NCBI GenBank assembly: GCA_017621695.1
Contig: JAGASP010000034.1
Coordinates: 1-46,195 of the forward strand
DNA length: 46,195 bases
Origin: Clostridia bacterium
GTDB taxonomy: Bacteria > Bacillota > Clostridia > Oscillospirales > CAG-272
Direction of reading: 5' to 3'
Part shown: positions 16,949 through 26,500 of the stretch, piece after piece
Position numbering within the stretch: position 1 is the stretch's first letter
Layout: every line of letters starts with the position of its first letter
Notes under the pieces: generated by a model
Told to the model about the DNA's origin: nothing
The model's input: only the letters and a program-made list of their open reading frames with translations
Databases searched by the model: none
Made by a program: the position numbers and the translations under genes

Positions 16949-19138
16949 ATGGGAACTATCCAAGTCCTATCCTTCGAGGTCGCCAACCTCATCGCCGCGG
17001 GTGAGGTGGTGGACCGCCCCGCCTCCGCCATCAAGGAGATGATGGAAAACGCCATCGACGCGGGGGCCAAGCATATCACCGTGGAGATCCAGCACGGCGG
17101 TGTGACCTTCATGCGGGTCACCGACGACGGCTGCGGTATGTCTGAGGAAGATCTCCCTATGGCCATTCGCCGCCACGCCACCAGTAAGATCAAGGATGCT
17201 ACCGATCTGGAGAGCATCTTCACCCTGGGCTTCCGAGGCGAGGCGCTGGCCGCCATTTCATCGGTGTCGGATATGCGTATTATTTCCAAACGCCGCGAGG
17301 ATGCTATGGGACACGTACTGGAGGTTCGCGGCGGTCAATTCTTGGGAGTGACCGAGCATGGCAGCCGTGACGGAACAACCGTCATCGTAGAAAACCTGTT
17401 TTCCAATGTTCCTGCTCGCCGCAAGTTCTTGAAGCGCGATGCTACCGAATCCATGGCCGTCTCCGCCAACGTGGAGCGGGTGGCGCTGTCCCATCCCGAG
17501 ATCGCCGTGCGCTTCATCGTGGACGGCGTTCAAAAGCTGGAGACTGCGGGAGACGGACAGCTCAAAAGTGCCATTTACGCCGTCTTTGGCCGTGACTTCG
17601 CCTCTCGTCTTATCCCCGTCTCGGGAGATTACGAGGGCATTACCATCAGCGGCTTTATCGGCCGCCCCGATCACGTCAAGGTCAACCGCAATTACCAGAA
17701 TTTCTTTATCAACCACCGATACGTCCGCTCCAAGACCGCCATGGCGGCCATCGAGCAGGCCTTCGTGTCCTACTGCGCTCCCGAAAAATACCCCTGTTGT
17801 GTCATTTTTATCGAGTTGAACCCCGCCCGCGTGGATGTTAACGTCCACCCCGCCAAGCTGGAGGTGAAATTCTCCAACGAAAAGCCTGTGTTTGAGGCCA
17901 TCTATTACAGCGTCCGTCAAGCCTTGGAGCAAAACACAACCCGCCCTGATATGTCGGCGGTGAATCCTGCCGCCAAGCTGGGTGTGATCGGTGACCGCGT
18001 GTCAGATGCAACGACCCCCATTGAAACAGGCCGCGCCGAATCTTTGGCCAAACGCCAGCTCTCTATGGATACAAGTCTTCCCAAGGATCAAAAGGGAAGT
18101 ACGTCTCCCTATACTTCTCCAAAGACCTCTCCCGCATTCCAATCTGCAACTGAGGTCAAACCGCCGCAAGAGCGTATCACCGCCGAGGAATATATGCAGC
18201 GCTACGGAACCCGCGGACAATCCAAAACATTAAACAGGGAAACGGATCAAGCGCCGAAAGAGCCGCCTGTTTCAATTCCCCGCATTCCCGATACACCCGC
18301 AAAACTTTCCGGAGCAAATGCAGAGATCCCTGTGACAGAAGAAATTCCTATGGAGGTCTATGAGGCAGAGGCTCGAGCAATGATGGGTTTCGCTCAAACA
18401 GAGAATCCCATCCATGTGCCGGAGAATATTCCCGTTGAGTCTCCCCCTGAATATGCGGTTGATCCTGTCAAAACCATGCCCGCCCATCATCCAGACCCTT
18501 TACAGGTCGAAGAAAAGAATGCGTCGGTTGCCGAATCTCCGACGGATGAAGCACTGCCTAAGCCTTGGCGTATCGTTGGTGAGGTGTTCAATTCCTACGT
18601 GATTGTGGAACAAGGTGATCAAATGCTCATCATCGACAAGCACGCCGCCCACGAGCGCATTATCTTTGAAGAACTCAAAGCGCAAATGAAAGCCGGGGAG
18701 GCCAACGTGCAAATGCTGATGCTCCCCATCGACGTGATGCTCATGAGCGACGAGGTAGGGCTGATCGATACATATCGCCACGAGCTGGAGGCCATCGGCT
18801 TTTCCTTCTCCTGCATGAGAAATACCGTCAGCGTGGATGCCATCCCCACGGGCATCGAGCCGGGGGCGGTTCCCGATATGTTCGCCACCTTTGCCGAACA
18901 GCTCCGCGACGGCTCGGGCGTTGCCAAGCTGACCCGCGATATCGCTTTTGAAAAGGCCCTCTATCAGGCCTCCTGCAAGGCCGCCATCAAGGCGGGCCGC
19001 GTTTATCCTCCCGAGCATATCCAATGGCTCGTCGGTAAGCTCATGGAACTGCCCGACATCACCTACTGTCCGCATGGACGGCCGGTGGCTATGGAGATGA
19101 AGAAGAGGAATATTGATCATCAGTTTGAGAGGTGCTGA
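16949..19138 (+). CDS. mutL: DNA mismatch repair endonuclease MutL
   Basis: 729 residues from ATG 16949 (GAAAGG 8 nt upstream); the frame is open further upstream but lacks a better start. The N-terminal GHKL ATPase motifs are EMMENAIDAGA, TDDGCGM and GFRGEALAAISSV. A long variable Pro/Glu-rich linker spans about residues 330-530. The C-terminal domain carries the endonuclease signature DKHAAHERIIFEE (a variant of DQHAxxERxxYE), CKAAIKAG, and CPHGRP plus a closing FER, which form the metal site of nicking MutL proteins in bacteria without MutH. It nicks the nascent strand after MutS activation. It sits in the conserved mutS-mutL order, here with a HAD gene between them. Confidence 0.96.
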   Translation: MGTIQVLSFEVANLIAAGEVVDRPASAIKEMMENAIDAGAKHITVEIQHGGVTFMRVTDDGCGMSEEDLPMAIRRHATSKIKDATDLESIFTLGFRGEALAAISSVSDMRIISKRREDAMGHVLEVRGGQFLGVTEHGSRDGTTVIVENLFSNVPARRKFLKRDATESMAVSANVERVALSHPEIAVRFIVDGVQKLETAGDGQLKSAIYAVFGRDFASRLIPVSGDYEGITISGFIGRPDHVKVNRNYQNFFINHRYVRSKTAMAAIEQAFVSYCAPEKYPCCVIFIELNPARVDVNVHPAKLEVKFSNEKPVFEAIYYSVRQALEQNTTRPDMSAVNPAAKLGVIGDRVSDATTPIETGRAESLAKRQLSMDTSLPKDQKGSTSPYTSPKTSPAFQSATEVKPPQERITAEEYMQRYGTRGQSKTLNRETDQAPKEPPVSIPRIPDTPAKLSGANAEIPVTEEIPMEVYEAEARAMMGFAQTENPIHVPENIPVESPPEYAVDPVKTMPAHHPDPLQVEEKNASVAESPTDEALPKPWRIVGEVFNSYVIVEQGDQMLIIDKHAAHERIIFEELKAQMKAGEANVQMLMLPIDVMLMSDEVGLIDTYRHELEAIGFSFSCMRNTVSVDAIPTGIEPGAVPDMFATFAEQLRDGSGVAKLTRDIAFEKALYQASCKAAIKAGRVYPPEHIQWLVGKLMELPDITYCPHGRPVAMEMKKRNIDHQFERC

Positions 19139-19210
19139 TCTTTTCAAAGACCGCAATTTTTATCAATCATTACGCTGGGATATCCGCTATAATAAGGGTG
19201 AGGTGAGACC

Positions 19211-20071
19211 ATGACCGAGCTGAAAGAGAATGCCCTTCCCGTGTCCAAGGTGATGAAGGTGATCGACTACATCGAAGCCCATCTGAAGGACGACCGCGAA
19301 GGGGTACTGGACAATGCCACCCTTGCCCGTGTGGCGGGGTATTCCGAATACCATTTTCTCCGTCTGTTCCGCGTCACCGTCTCCCTCACGCCTGCTGACT
19401 ACATACGCAAGCGCCGACTCACCGAAATCATCCGCCGCATCGGGGATAGCGCGCGCCCCATGTCGGATATCGCCTTTGAGTACGGCTTCAATTCCAAGGA
19501 AAATTTCACCCGCGCCTTCAAGACCGAGCACAATATCCTGCCCACCCAGTTTCGGGAGGTCAGCTGCTCTCTGCGCTTGTACGAGCCCTTTGACCCTGAC
19601 CCCGCCGAGCCTACGCCCGCCGTGTCCTTAGCGTTTTTGCAGGACTTCACTCTGATCGTCTATCCCTCCGATATCCATTTCCCTCCGCACTTCTGGAATC
19701 GCTACAACGCCGAGGGGCGTTCGGCGCGGCTCTCGGGTGGAAGGATCGTCGAGGACTACGGAGCCATGCGGTGGGATCCCCAAAAGAACTGCCTTGATTA
19801 CTTTATCGGCATCAGGGAAGAGGACGCAACGGGCGACCGAACGGGAACGGTGGAGCTGTCGATCAAGGGCGGTCTGTACGCGCTCTTTGATACCGCGCCT
19901 GCGGGACAGCACGATTTTGTGGATACCATCCGCCGCACATGGGATTGGATCGGTGCCGTATGGCTCCCGCAAAACGGCTATCGGCGTTCGGGGGGATTCG
20001 AGCTGGAAAGCTATGTGGAATCCGGCAGAGACTATTCGGAGCGGATCTATATCCCGCTCATAAAGGAGTAA
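19211..20071 (+). CDS. AraC-family regulator with C-terminal effector-binding (GyrI-like) domain
   Basis: 286 residues. Residues about 12-110 form the double helix-turn-helix of AraC/XylS regulators: LARVAGYSEYHFLRLFR for the first helix pair and MSDIAFEYGFNSKENFTRAFK for the second. The remaining 170 residues resemble the GyrI-like/SRPBCC effector-binding domain found in Rob and BmrR-type regulators, ending in the typical YIPLIKE. Such proteins sense small hydrophobic ligands. A TATAAT hexamer lies at 19188-19193, just upstream of the start, but no good -35 box was found. ATG 19211 follows GGTGAGG. It is directly followed (3 nt) by a second, stand-alone GyrI-like gene, so both may respond to the same ligand. 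Confidence 0.85.
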   Translation: MTELKENALPVSKVMKVIDYIEAHLKDDREGVLDNATLARVAGYSEYHFLRLFRVTVSLTPADYIRKRRLTEIIRRIGDSARPMSDIAFEYGFNSKENFTRAFKTEHNILPTQFREVSCSLRLYEPFDPDPAEPTPAVSLAFLQDFTLIVYPSDIHFPPHFWNRYNAEGRSARLSGGRIVEDYGAMRWDPQKNCLDYFIGIREEDATGDRTGTVELSIKGGLYALFDTAPAGQHDFVDTIRRTWDWIGAVWLPQNGYRRSGGFELESYVESGRDYSERIYIPLIKE

Positions 20072-20074
20072 AAA

Positions 20075-20584
20075 ATGCCTACTATTCAAAAGATCTTCCG
20101 CGACCCCACCCCCGCCCTCCGCTTCATCGGCAAGCGCTACTTCGAGGTAGGCGGCCATTGGGGCGAATGGTTTGCGAACGGCTGGTTTGACGCCGTGGAG
20201 TCCGCCATGGGCGGCACCGACAAGATCACTGCCATCTGGGAAAATGGCGGCGGCTATATTGGTCTGGAGCGCCACAAGGACGGCGAGCCCTGGCAGTACT
20301 GGCTGGGTATGTTCACCCCCGCCGACACCCCCGTCCCCGAGGGCTTTGACTGTGTGGATTTCCCCGCCGCCGCCGACCTCGGCACCAGCTGGATCTACGG
20401 TAAGGAGGGAGAGGTACATTCCCTGTGCGGAAAGTGCCGCCCCGCCATCGAGGAGGCGGGCATGACTGTCTGGCGCGACGCCGAGGGAGCCGCCTGGTGC
20501 TTTGAGAATTGCACCTGTCCGCGGTATACTACGCCCGACGGGGAGGGGAATATTATATTGGATTACTGCTGGTTCGTGCAGTAA
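20075..20584 (+). CDS. Stand-alone GyrI-like small-molecule-binding protein
   Basis: 169 residues, with AAAGGAG just before ATG 20075 and a 3-nt gap from the AraC gene. The pattern of strands and aromatic residues (GKRYFEVGGHWGEWFANGWF, YIGLERHKDG, YWLGMFTPADTPVP, CVDFPAAADLGTSWIYG) resembles GyrI-like/AraC effector-binding domain proteins that bind or sequester drugs and dyes. It also carries several cysteines (CGKC, CFENCTCP) that could bind metal, which is not usual for the fold. Its position after a regulator that ends in a similar domain suggests a joint role in sensing or resistance (inference). Codons are strongly C/G-ending. Confidence 0.7.
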   Translation: MPTIQKIFRDPTPALRFIGKRYFEVGGHWGEWFANGWFDAVESAMGGTDKITAIWENGGGYIGLERHKDGEPWQYWLGMFTPADTPVPEGFDCVDFPAAADLGTSWIYGKEGEVHSLCGKCRPAIEEAGMTVWRDAEGAAWCFENCTCPRYTTPDGEGNIILDYCWFVQ

Positions 20585-20598
20585 ATGGAGCAGGGATC

Positions 20599-21441
20599 AT
20601 GAAAATCGCGGCCATAGGTGATATTCACGGCAATCATTACGCGCTGGAAGCCTGCTTGGAGCAGATCGAAAAGCTACATATCCGAACCATCGCCTTTTTG
20701 GGTGACTATATCACAGACTGCCCGTGTCCCGAAAAGACCATTGCCTTGCTCCGACAGGCACAAGAGCGGTATCAGACCTATTTTGTACGAGGCAACCGTG
20801 AGGATTATATGCTTTCTCACCACGACGATCCCCATGACGGTTGGACGTATGGATCCAGATACGGATCATTGCTGTACACATACGAGCATTTGACAGAGGA
20901 GGATCTTTCATGGTTCAGAAGTATGCCCGAGAGTATGCAGGTGCAGATAGACGGAGCCGAGAGCTTTGAAATATGCCATGGCTCTATGAAGACGAACCGT
21001 TATTTGCTCCTTCCCGGATCCTCTGAGTGGGAAACGACTCCCGAAAGCATGAAAACGGATCTATTGCTGTGCGCTCATTCCCACCAGTCCTTTATTCACG
21101 AGATTCATGGAAAATGGATCGTGAACGGCGGGTCTGTCGGTGTGAACGTGCAGGATCGAACCGACGCAGATTTCGCCGTGATCGAATATTCCGAAAATCG
21201 GTGGATCCCACAGCTGATCCGTGTTCCATACGATACGGACAGCGCGATAAAGGAGTTCTATGAAAGCGGTTTCATCGACAAGGCAAATGTCTGGGCAAGA
21301 GCCGTTATGGGCATTTTGAAAACAGGCAGACATTACGCTATGGAGTGCCTTCAAACCGTGAACAGAATGAAGGCTGAAATGAATACCGACCATGATGAGG
21401 AATTTCTATGGGAATCCGTCGCCCGATCTTTAGGGATATAG
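20599..21441 (+). CDS. Metallophosphoesterase (YfcE-like family)
   Basis: 280 residues from ATG 20599, which has GGAG 8 nt upstream; the open frame extends into the preceding gene, but that part lacks a suitable start. Calcineurin-like metal-binding motifs occur in order: GDIHGN, FLGDYITD, VRGNRED, a histidine in the middle (CHGSM), CAHSHQSF and NGGSVG. This predicts a two-metal phosphodiesterase or phosphatase of the YfcE/MJ0936 type, cytoplasmic and without a signal peptide. The C-terminal 60 residues are extra to the core fold, with no known role. It starts 14 nt after the GyrI-like gene and is probably co-transcribed with it. Confidence 0.85.
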   Translation: MKIAAIGDIHGNHYALEACLEQIEKLHIRTIAFLGDYITDCPCPEKTIALLRQAQERYQTYFVRGNREDYMLSHHDDPHDGWTYGSRYGSLLYTYEHLTEEDLSWFRSMPESMQVQIDGAESFEICHGSMKTNRYLLLPGSSEWETTPESMKTDLLLCAHSHQSFIHEIHGKWIVNGGSVGVNVQDRTDADFAVIEYSENRWIPQLIRVPYDTDSAIKEFYESGFIDKANVWARAVMGILKTGRHYAMECLQTVNRMKAEMNTDHDEEFLWESVARSLGI

Positions 21442-21484
21442 GTATTTCATAACAAAAAAACTATTTTTGAAAGTTTTTGGGATC

Positions 21485-21523
21485 CTCAAACCCTTTTTTC
21501 AAAAAGGGTTTGAGCCGCCGGAG
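21485..21523 (+). terminator. Palindromic terminator-like element with a CCGCCGGAGGC tail
   Basis: A 14-bp perfect stem, CTCAAACCCTTTTT (21485-21498) with AAAAAGGGTTTGAG (21501-21514), is preceded by AAAGTTTTTGGGATC and followed by CCGCCGGAGGC. From memory, hairpins of varied sequence followed by this tail recur in intergenic regions of gut Clostridia, so it may be a dispersed repeat as well as the end of the metallophosphoesterase transcript. No T tract follows the stem on the plus strand. Confidence 0.6.
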
Positions 21524-21603
21524 GCACGTTCTCCCGCGTTCCCTGACTTAATACATTACTACGGCCTCACATTGCATTGTGACAAGCCAAGAAAGAGGAA
21601 CCG

Positions 21604-22743
21604 ATGTTTACGATTCTCGCAACCGACGGACGCGCCCGCAGAGGCGTGCTCCACACCGTTCACGGTGACATCCAGACCCCCGTTTTCATGAACGTGGGCA
21701 CCTGCGCCGCCATCAAGGGCGGCGTATCCACCATGGAGCTGCTCAATGACGTGGATTGCCAGGTCGAGCTCTCCAACACCTACCACCTCCACATCCGCCC
21801 CGGCGACAAGCTCATCTACGACATGGGCGGCCTCCACAAGTTCATGAATTGGCCCAAGCCCATCCTCACCGACAGCGGCGGATTCCAGGTCTTCTCCCTG
21901 TCCTCCCTCCGCAAGATCACCGAGGAGGGCGTGAAGTTCGCCTCCCACGTGGACGGCAAACGCATCTTCATGGGCCCCGAGGAGAGCATGCAGATCCAGT
22001 CCCACCTGGCCTCCACCATCGCTATGGCCTTTGACGAGTGCATCGAGAACCCCGCCCCCTACCAGTACGTCAAGCAGTCCTGCGCCCGCACCGTCCGTTG
22101 GCTGGAGCGTTGCCGCGCCGAGATGGACCGCCTCAACAGCCTCCCCGAGACCATTAACCGCAACCAGATGCTCTTCGGCATCAACCAGGGCGGTACCTAC
22201 GAGGATCTCCGTATCGAGCATATGCACCAGATCTCCGAGATCCCCTGCGAGGGCTACGCCATCGGCGGCCTGGCGGTCGGTGAAGCCACCGAGGAGATGT
22301 ACCGCATCATCGACGCCGTGGAGCCTCATATGCCCAAGGATAAGCCCCGCTACCTCATGGGCGTGGGGACACCCTGCAACATCCTGGAGGCCGTCCACAT
22401 GGGCGTGGACTTCTTCGACTGCGTCATGCCCTCCCGCAACGCCCGCCACGGCAACCTCTTCACCTGGGAGGGTAAGATCAACCTCCTCAACGAGAAGTAC
22501 ATGAAGGATCCCCGCCCCATCGGCCTGACCTGCGACTGCCCCACCTGCAAGAGCTACTCCCGCTCCTACATCCGCCACCTCATCAAGGCCAAGGAGTCCC
22601 TGGGTATGCGCCTGGCGGTCACCCACAACCTGTACTTCTACAACAACCTCACCCGCAAGATCCGCGAGGCTCTGGAGGGGGGCTACTTCGAGAGCTTCTA
22701 CCAGAAGTACCGCGTGATTTTGGGTGAGCGTTGCCCCGACTAA
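21604..22743 (+). CDS. tgt: tRNA-guanine transglycosylase (queuine/preQ1 tRNA-ribosyltransferase)
   Basis: 379 residues, normal for bacterial Tgt. It swaps G34 of GUN-anticodon tRNAs for preQ1. Substrate-binding and catalytic segments are visible: ILTDSGGFQVFSL with the conserved Asp, GINQGGTYEDLR, YAIGGLAVGE, and DFFDCVMPSRNARHG with the nucleophile Asp. The zinc site is CDCPTC followed by a distal His in THNLYFYNN. ATG 21604 has AGAGGAA upstream. Codon use is extreme: nearly every third position in 21740-22640 is C or G, unlike the A/T-rich addAB genes nearby. A QueG-like gene lies 8 kb away on the other strand and could act later in queuosine synthesis. Confidence 0.96.
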   Translation: MFTILATDGRARRGVLHTVHGDIQTPVFMNVGTCAAIKGGVSTMELLNDVDCQVELSNTYHLHIRPGDKLIYDMGGLHKFMNWPKPILTDSGGFQVFSLSSLRKITEEGVKFASHVDGKRIFMGPEESMQIQSHLASTIAMAFDECIENPAPYQYVKQSCARTVRWLERCRAEMDRLNSLPETINRNQMLFGINQGGTYEDLRIEHMHQISEIPCEGYAIGGLAVGEATEEMYRIIDAVEPHMPKDKPRYLMGVGTPCNILEAVHMGVDFFDCVMPSRNARHGNLFTWEGKINLLNEKYMKDPRPIGLTCDCPTCKSYSRSYIRHLIKAKESLGMRLAVTHNLYFYNNLTRKIREALEGGYFESFYQKYRVILGERCPD

Positions 22744-22754
22744 GTAAGATACGC

Positions 22755-22847
22755 GCCGAGCAAGCTCGGCAGATACAAAGATACAAGATACAAAGATATC
22801 AGATAAGCTGAACCCGAGGCATATCTTGTATCTCGTATCTTGTATCT
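22755..22847. repeat. Intergenic palindrome built of GATACAA heptads
   Basis: A small hairpin GCCGAG-CAAG-CTCGGC (22755-22770) is followed by AGATACAA/GATACAA/GATAC-type repeats (22771-22799). The near-complementary arm ATATCTTGTATCTC/GTATCTTGTATCT lies at 22821-22847. The two arms can pair over about 27 bp with a few bulges around a 21-nt centre. It fills the gap between tgt and the HAD gene. It looks like a dispersed palindromic element or an mRNA-stabilising structure rather than a gene. Confidence 0.7.
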
Positions 22848-22876
22848 CTACTCAACTATCCGAAAGGAGTATCCCT

Positions 22877-23533
22877 ATGTCTATCCGCGCCATCATCTTC
22901 GACAAGGACGGCACCCTCCATGACACAGAAAAAGTCTACCTGCAAGCCTGGAAGGCCGCCGCCGCTGAGTTTGGTGTCCCCGACATCGAGAACACCGTCC
23001 GCGACTGCACTGGCACCACCATCCCCTGGATCGCGGAGTACTGGGCGAAAAAGTACCCCGATATCCCCTTTGAGGACTACCTCCCCCGCCGTCAGTACTA
23101 CTATTTCGGCATCCTGGAGCAGGGAGTACCCGTTAAGGAGGGGGCTCACGAGGTGCTTTCCTACCTCAAGGCCCACGGCTACAAGGTGGGCATGGCTACC
23201 TCCACTCCCTGGGACACCGTCAAGGACCACCTGGAGCGGACGGATATGATGGGGTACTTCGACACCATCGTCACGGGCGACATGATCGAGCACGGCAAGC
23301 CCGCTCCCGATATCTACCTCCTGGCCGCCGAGCGGTTGGGGGTGGATCCCGCCGAGTGTATCGGCGTGGAGGACTCCCTCAGCGGTGTTCGCGCCGTCTG
23401 CGCCGCAGGCATGAGAGCAGTTATGGTGCCTGATCTGATCCCGCCCACAGAGGAAATTGAAAATATGCTGTGGAAAAAGTGCGAAGGGTTGGACGAGCTG
23501 ATCCCTATATTGGAAAATGACCGAAATCAATAA
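22877..23533 (+). CDS. HAD-superfamily hydrolase, beta-phosphoglucomutase-like
   Basis: 218 residues from ATG 22877, which has AAAGGAG 7 nt upstream. All HAD subfamily IA motifs are present: IIFDKDGTLHDTE (motif I with both Asp), ATSTPW (motif II), HGKPAPDIYLLAAERLG (motif III Lys) and GVEDSLSGVRAVCAAGM (motif IV acidic pair). The helical cap between motifs I and II and the KPAPD/VEDS wording fit the beta-phosphoglucomutase/phosphoglycolate phosphatase group. Substrate unknown; likely a small sugar phosphate or similar metabolite. Codons are C/G-ending as in tgt, with a shift to A/T-ending codons over the last 40 residues. Confidence 0.88.
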   Translation: MSIRAIIFDKDGTLHDTEKVYLQAWKAAAAEFGVPDIENTVRDCTGTTIPWIAEYWAKKYPDIPFEDYLPRRQYYYFGILEQGVPVKEGAHEVLSYLKAHGYKVGMATSTPWDTVKDHLERTDMMGYFDTIVTGDMIEHGKPAPDIYLLAAERLGVDPAECIGVEDSLSGVRAVCAAGMRAVMVPDLIPPTEEIENMLWKKCEGLDELIPILENDRNQ

Positions 23534-23538
23534 AAAGT

Positions 23539-23580
23539 AACCGCCGCCGATAGTTGTGACTACCGACGGCGGTTATATTT
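23539..23580. terminator. Bidirectional intrinsic terminator between convergent genes
   Basis: AACCGCCG (23539-23546) pairs with CGGCGGTT (23567-23574) around an inner stem CGATAGT/ACTACCG with one mismatch and a TGTG loop. A run of A residues precedes it and ATATTTG follows, so it can end both the plus-strand HAD gene (stop at 23533) and the minus-strand addA gene (stop at 23593). Confidence 0.9.
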
Positions 23581-23592
23581 GTTGGTGCTTAT

Positions 23593-26500
23593 TTAATCAT
23601 CAAGTGCTATCTCCACAGCCTCACCGAGTGCTAATGCAAAGATATACACCTTGTCGGGACGTCTCCCGTACATCTCCTCCATCGCCGCCGCGTATTGCCT
23701 CAGCTGAGAGAGATGCTTTTCGCGCAGATGTGAGACAAGTATATCTCGGTTTTCACGCTCTTCACGGGTGATATGATCGGTCTTATAGTCGCAGATCTCC
23801 AAGCACCCGTTGGGGTATTCACAAAGCAGATCAATAGAGCCACGTACGTACAGCGTGCGTTCTCCCAAGGCATCTGCCAATGCTTGATGGGTCGTTTGGG
23901 TACGGAGTGGGATGAATCGCTGAAATTTAAGCTCGCGCTCCATATGGGTAGCCGTGTAAGCGCGTTTGGCAAAATTGCTTTCAAAGAAAGCGGCGAGCTG
24001 CTTTCGATCGAGGATGGCTACTACACGCTCCGTGATAAAACCATCCTCGCGGAGGCGACAAATTTCCTCTTCTAAGCCTTTTTCGTATACTGCCTTCCAG
24101 TTACAGTACTGCAAGAACATATGCGCTGCCGTGCCTTTTTCAGCCGCTGTAGGACGGCTGTTGGCCTTGAGGAGAAGCTCAAACTCATCACTGCTGCTTC
24201 CATGACTCATAAGCATGAGTGAGCGGCGGATGTTTTCTTTGCTTTGAACGTCAAAGAGAGGAGCCATCCGCTCGGATACAGGAATCTTATCCTCATCTCC
24301 GAGCGAAAGATCGGAAGTGTAGTAAACACATTCATCGAGAAGCATATCCGTCATTCTGGATGCGGGAACCTTTGTCGGAACAGAGCGCAGAAGCTCTTCT
24401 ATGGGAGAAATCTTCGCACGCATCCGATGCAATTGACGGTATTTTTCTTTGTCCGCTTCCAAATCAGCCGTACCGCTTTGGGTGGTTTCTTGGATTTGGA
24501 CATAAACCCGCTCTATGGAATTTTCTGACACTTCATGTACGTCGCAGTAGGGAAGTATCTCAGGATGCGCCTCCATTCCCGCGCGAATCCACTCCATGTA
24601 CGAGCCGGCAGTCAAGGCATTGAAGCGGTCACCCTTGATAAAGGGGGCACGCGTGTCCGACTTGAATCCCACCAAGTACAAGTATTCTCTTGCACGGGTC
24701 ATGGCAACGTAGAGAATCCGCATTTCCTCCTCTTTTTCACGGTTAAGTCGGATCTGTGCGGCAATTCTTCTCAGCCCGTTGTCATATTTTCTGTGTTCCT
24801 CACGGTCATAAAATTTGAGGGATACACCTGTGCTTTTATCAAATACGAGGTCGGCAGTTGAGAGCTTGTCGCGCTTGCTGTTGCCGCAACGAGCCACAAA
24901 ACAGACAGGAAATTCCAAGCCTTTGGAAGCATGAATGGTCATAAGTGACACCACACCGCCGGGACGCGAAGTGTTCTCCGTGAGGGTCACTTTTTTCTCG
25001 TTGAGAATTTTGCTTTCAATGTAATGGAGGAATGTATAGATTCCGACAAAGGAAGACACACGGCAAGTCCGTGCGCTTTCATACAGATACCGAAATGCCT
25101 TACTGCTTTTGCATTGAACGCAAGGATCACTGCGAAGCTTACGCAAAAGCTCTTCTGCTGTCAGAGTCGTAGAAAGGGATCTGTAGCCGTCAAGCCAGGT
25201 AAGAAAAGCTGTTGCACGGTGTAAAATATCAGGATCAGGTGCCTCTGCGTCGGTATAGCTCTCAAGAGCCTCAAAAAGGGATGCGTTTTTTTCGGCACTG
25301 TGTCTTAGTGTAATGAGCTGATCCAAGCTGAAACCGGGAAAATCGCAGCGCAAAATTTCCGACAGCGGTACGTCATGGTTGGGATGATTGATCACACGCA
25401 AAAGGTTGAGTAGGTAGATCATATCCGCGCCGTGAAAAAGATCCTTCTTGGCCGCTTCCTTTTCCATATCCTCACATCCCGTAGGGATTCCCGCAGCGGA
25501 CAGGGCTGCCATATATGCATTCATCTGGGTGGTATCACGCATCAAAATGGCAATGTCTTTGGGTTGAATGACCTGTCCGTTAGCCAGCGTTTGGCGTGAG
25601 GAGAGCAGGTGCGCAATTTGGTTTGCCACGTATACCGCTTCTGCATCAGTTCCTTTGAAAGGCCCGGGCTCTTCATTTTTTCCTCCTGCAGTCAGCATGG
25701 CAATATGCACGTGGGGAGAGTGATAGCCCTCCGGGCATTTCTTGGAAAAACCCAGATCGTCCATAGGAAGATACCCAACAGTTTCAGGACAGACCTCAAA
25801 CATATGGCTACAGACACCGTTGGTTACGCGGATCACGGATTCATCACAACGGAAGTTATCTGACATGAAAATGCTGTTTCCTCGATCCGAAAGACCTTCT
25901 TCAAGAGGAGGAAGAGCTTGGCGGTAACGCGAAAATACCGTAGGATCTGCACCTCTGAAGCCATAAATGCTTTGTTTGATGTCTCCCACCATAAAGCGGT
26001 GATTGCCACCGATCAATCGGAAAATGGTGTCTTGCAATTCATCCACATCCTGATACTCATCGATGTAAACCTCATCAAAATTTTCAAGATAGGACTGCGA
26101 CAGGGGAGAGGGCGACCCATCGGGATTTTGGAGCATGGCGAGCAGGCGTCTTCGGTTATCCGTAAAATCACAAATGCCGCGCTTCAGCTTCTCTTCGGTC
26201 AGCGCTTTGTCAAAGGTATCGAAAAAGTCAAACAACACGTCTGCCAGAGAAGCAAGATGTCGCATATCCTTTGACAAGGTCTCCGCAGTGAAGGCATACA
26301 ACGATTCACGGAAATCGTCCAAATCTCCATGAATTTTGTTTCGCCTTTTTTTGAGATCACTGTAATCCTTGGCGTGTCCCCGTTTGGTGATAAAGCCCTT
26401 GGGAATGTGATTATGAATCAAAAGGCGTACCTGTGCATAAGACGGCGTTTGCAAAAGAAGCTCTAATTTTTGGAAGAACTCGAAGTCGTGCGAAAGGCTT

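Noticed and set aside
21559-22626. Long minus-strand open frame over tgt
   Set aside because: It is a by-product of C/G-ending codons in tgt; the plus strand encodes an unmistakable Tgt with zinc and catalytic motifs.
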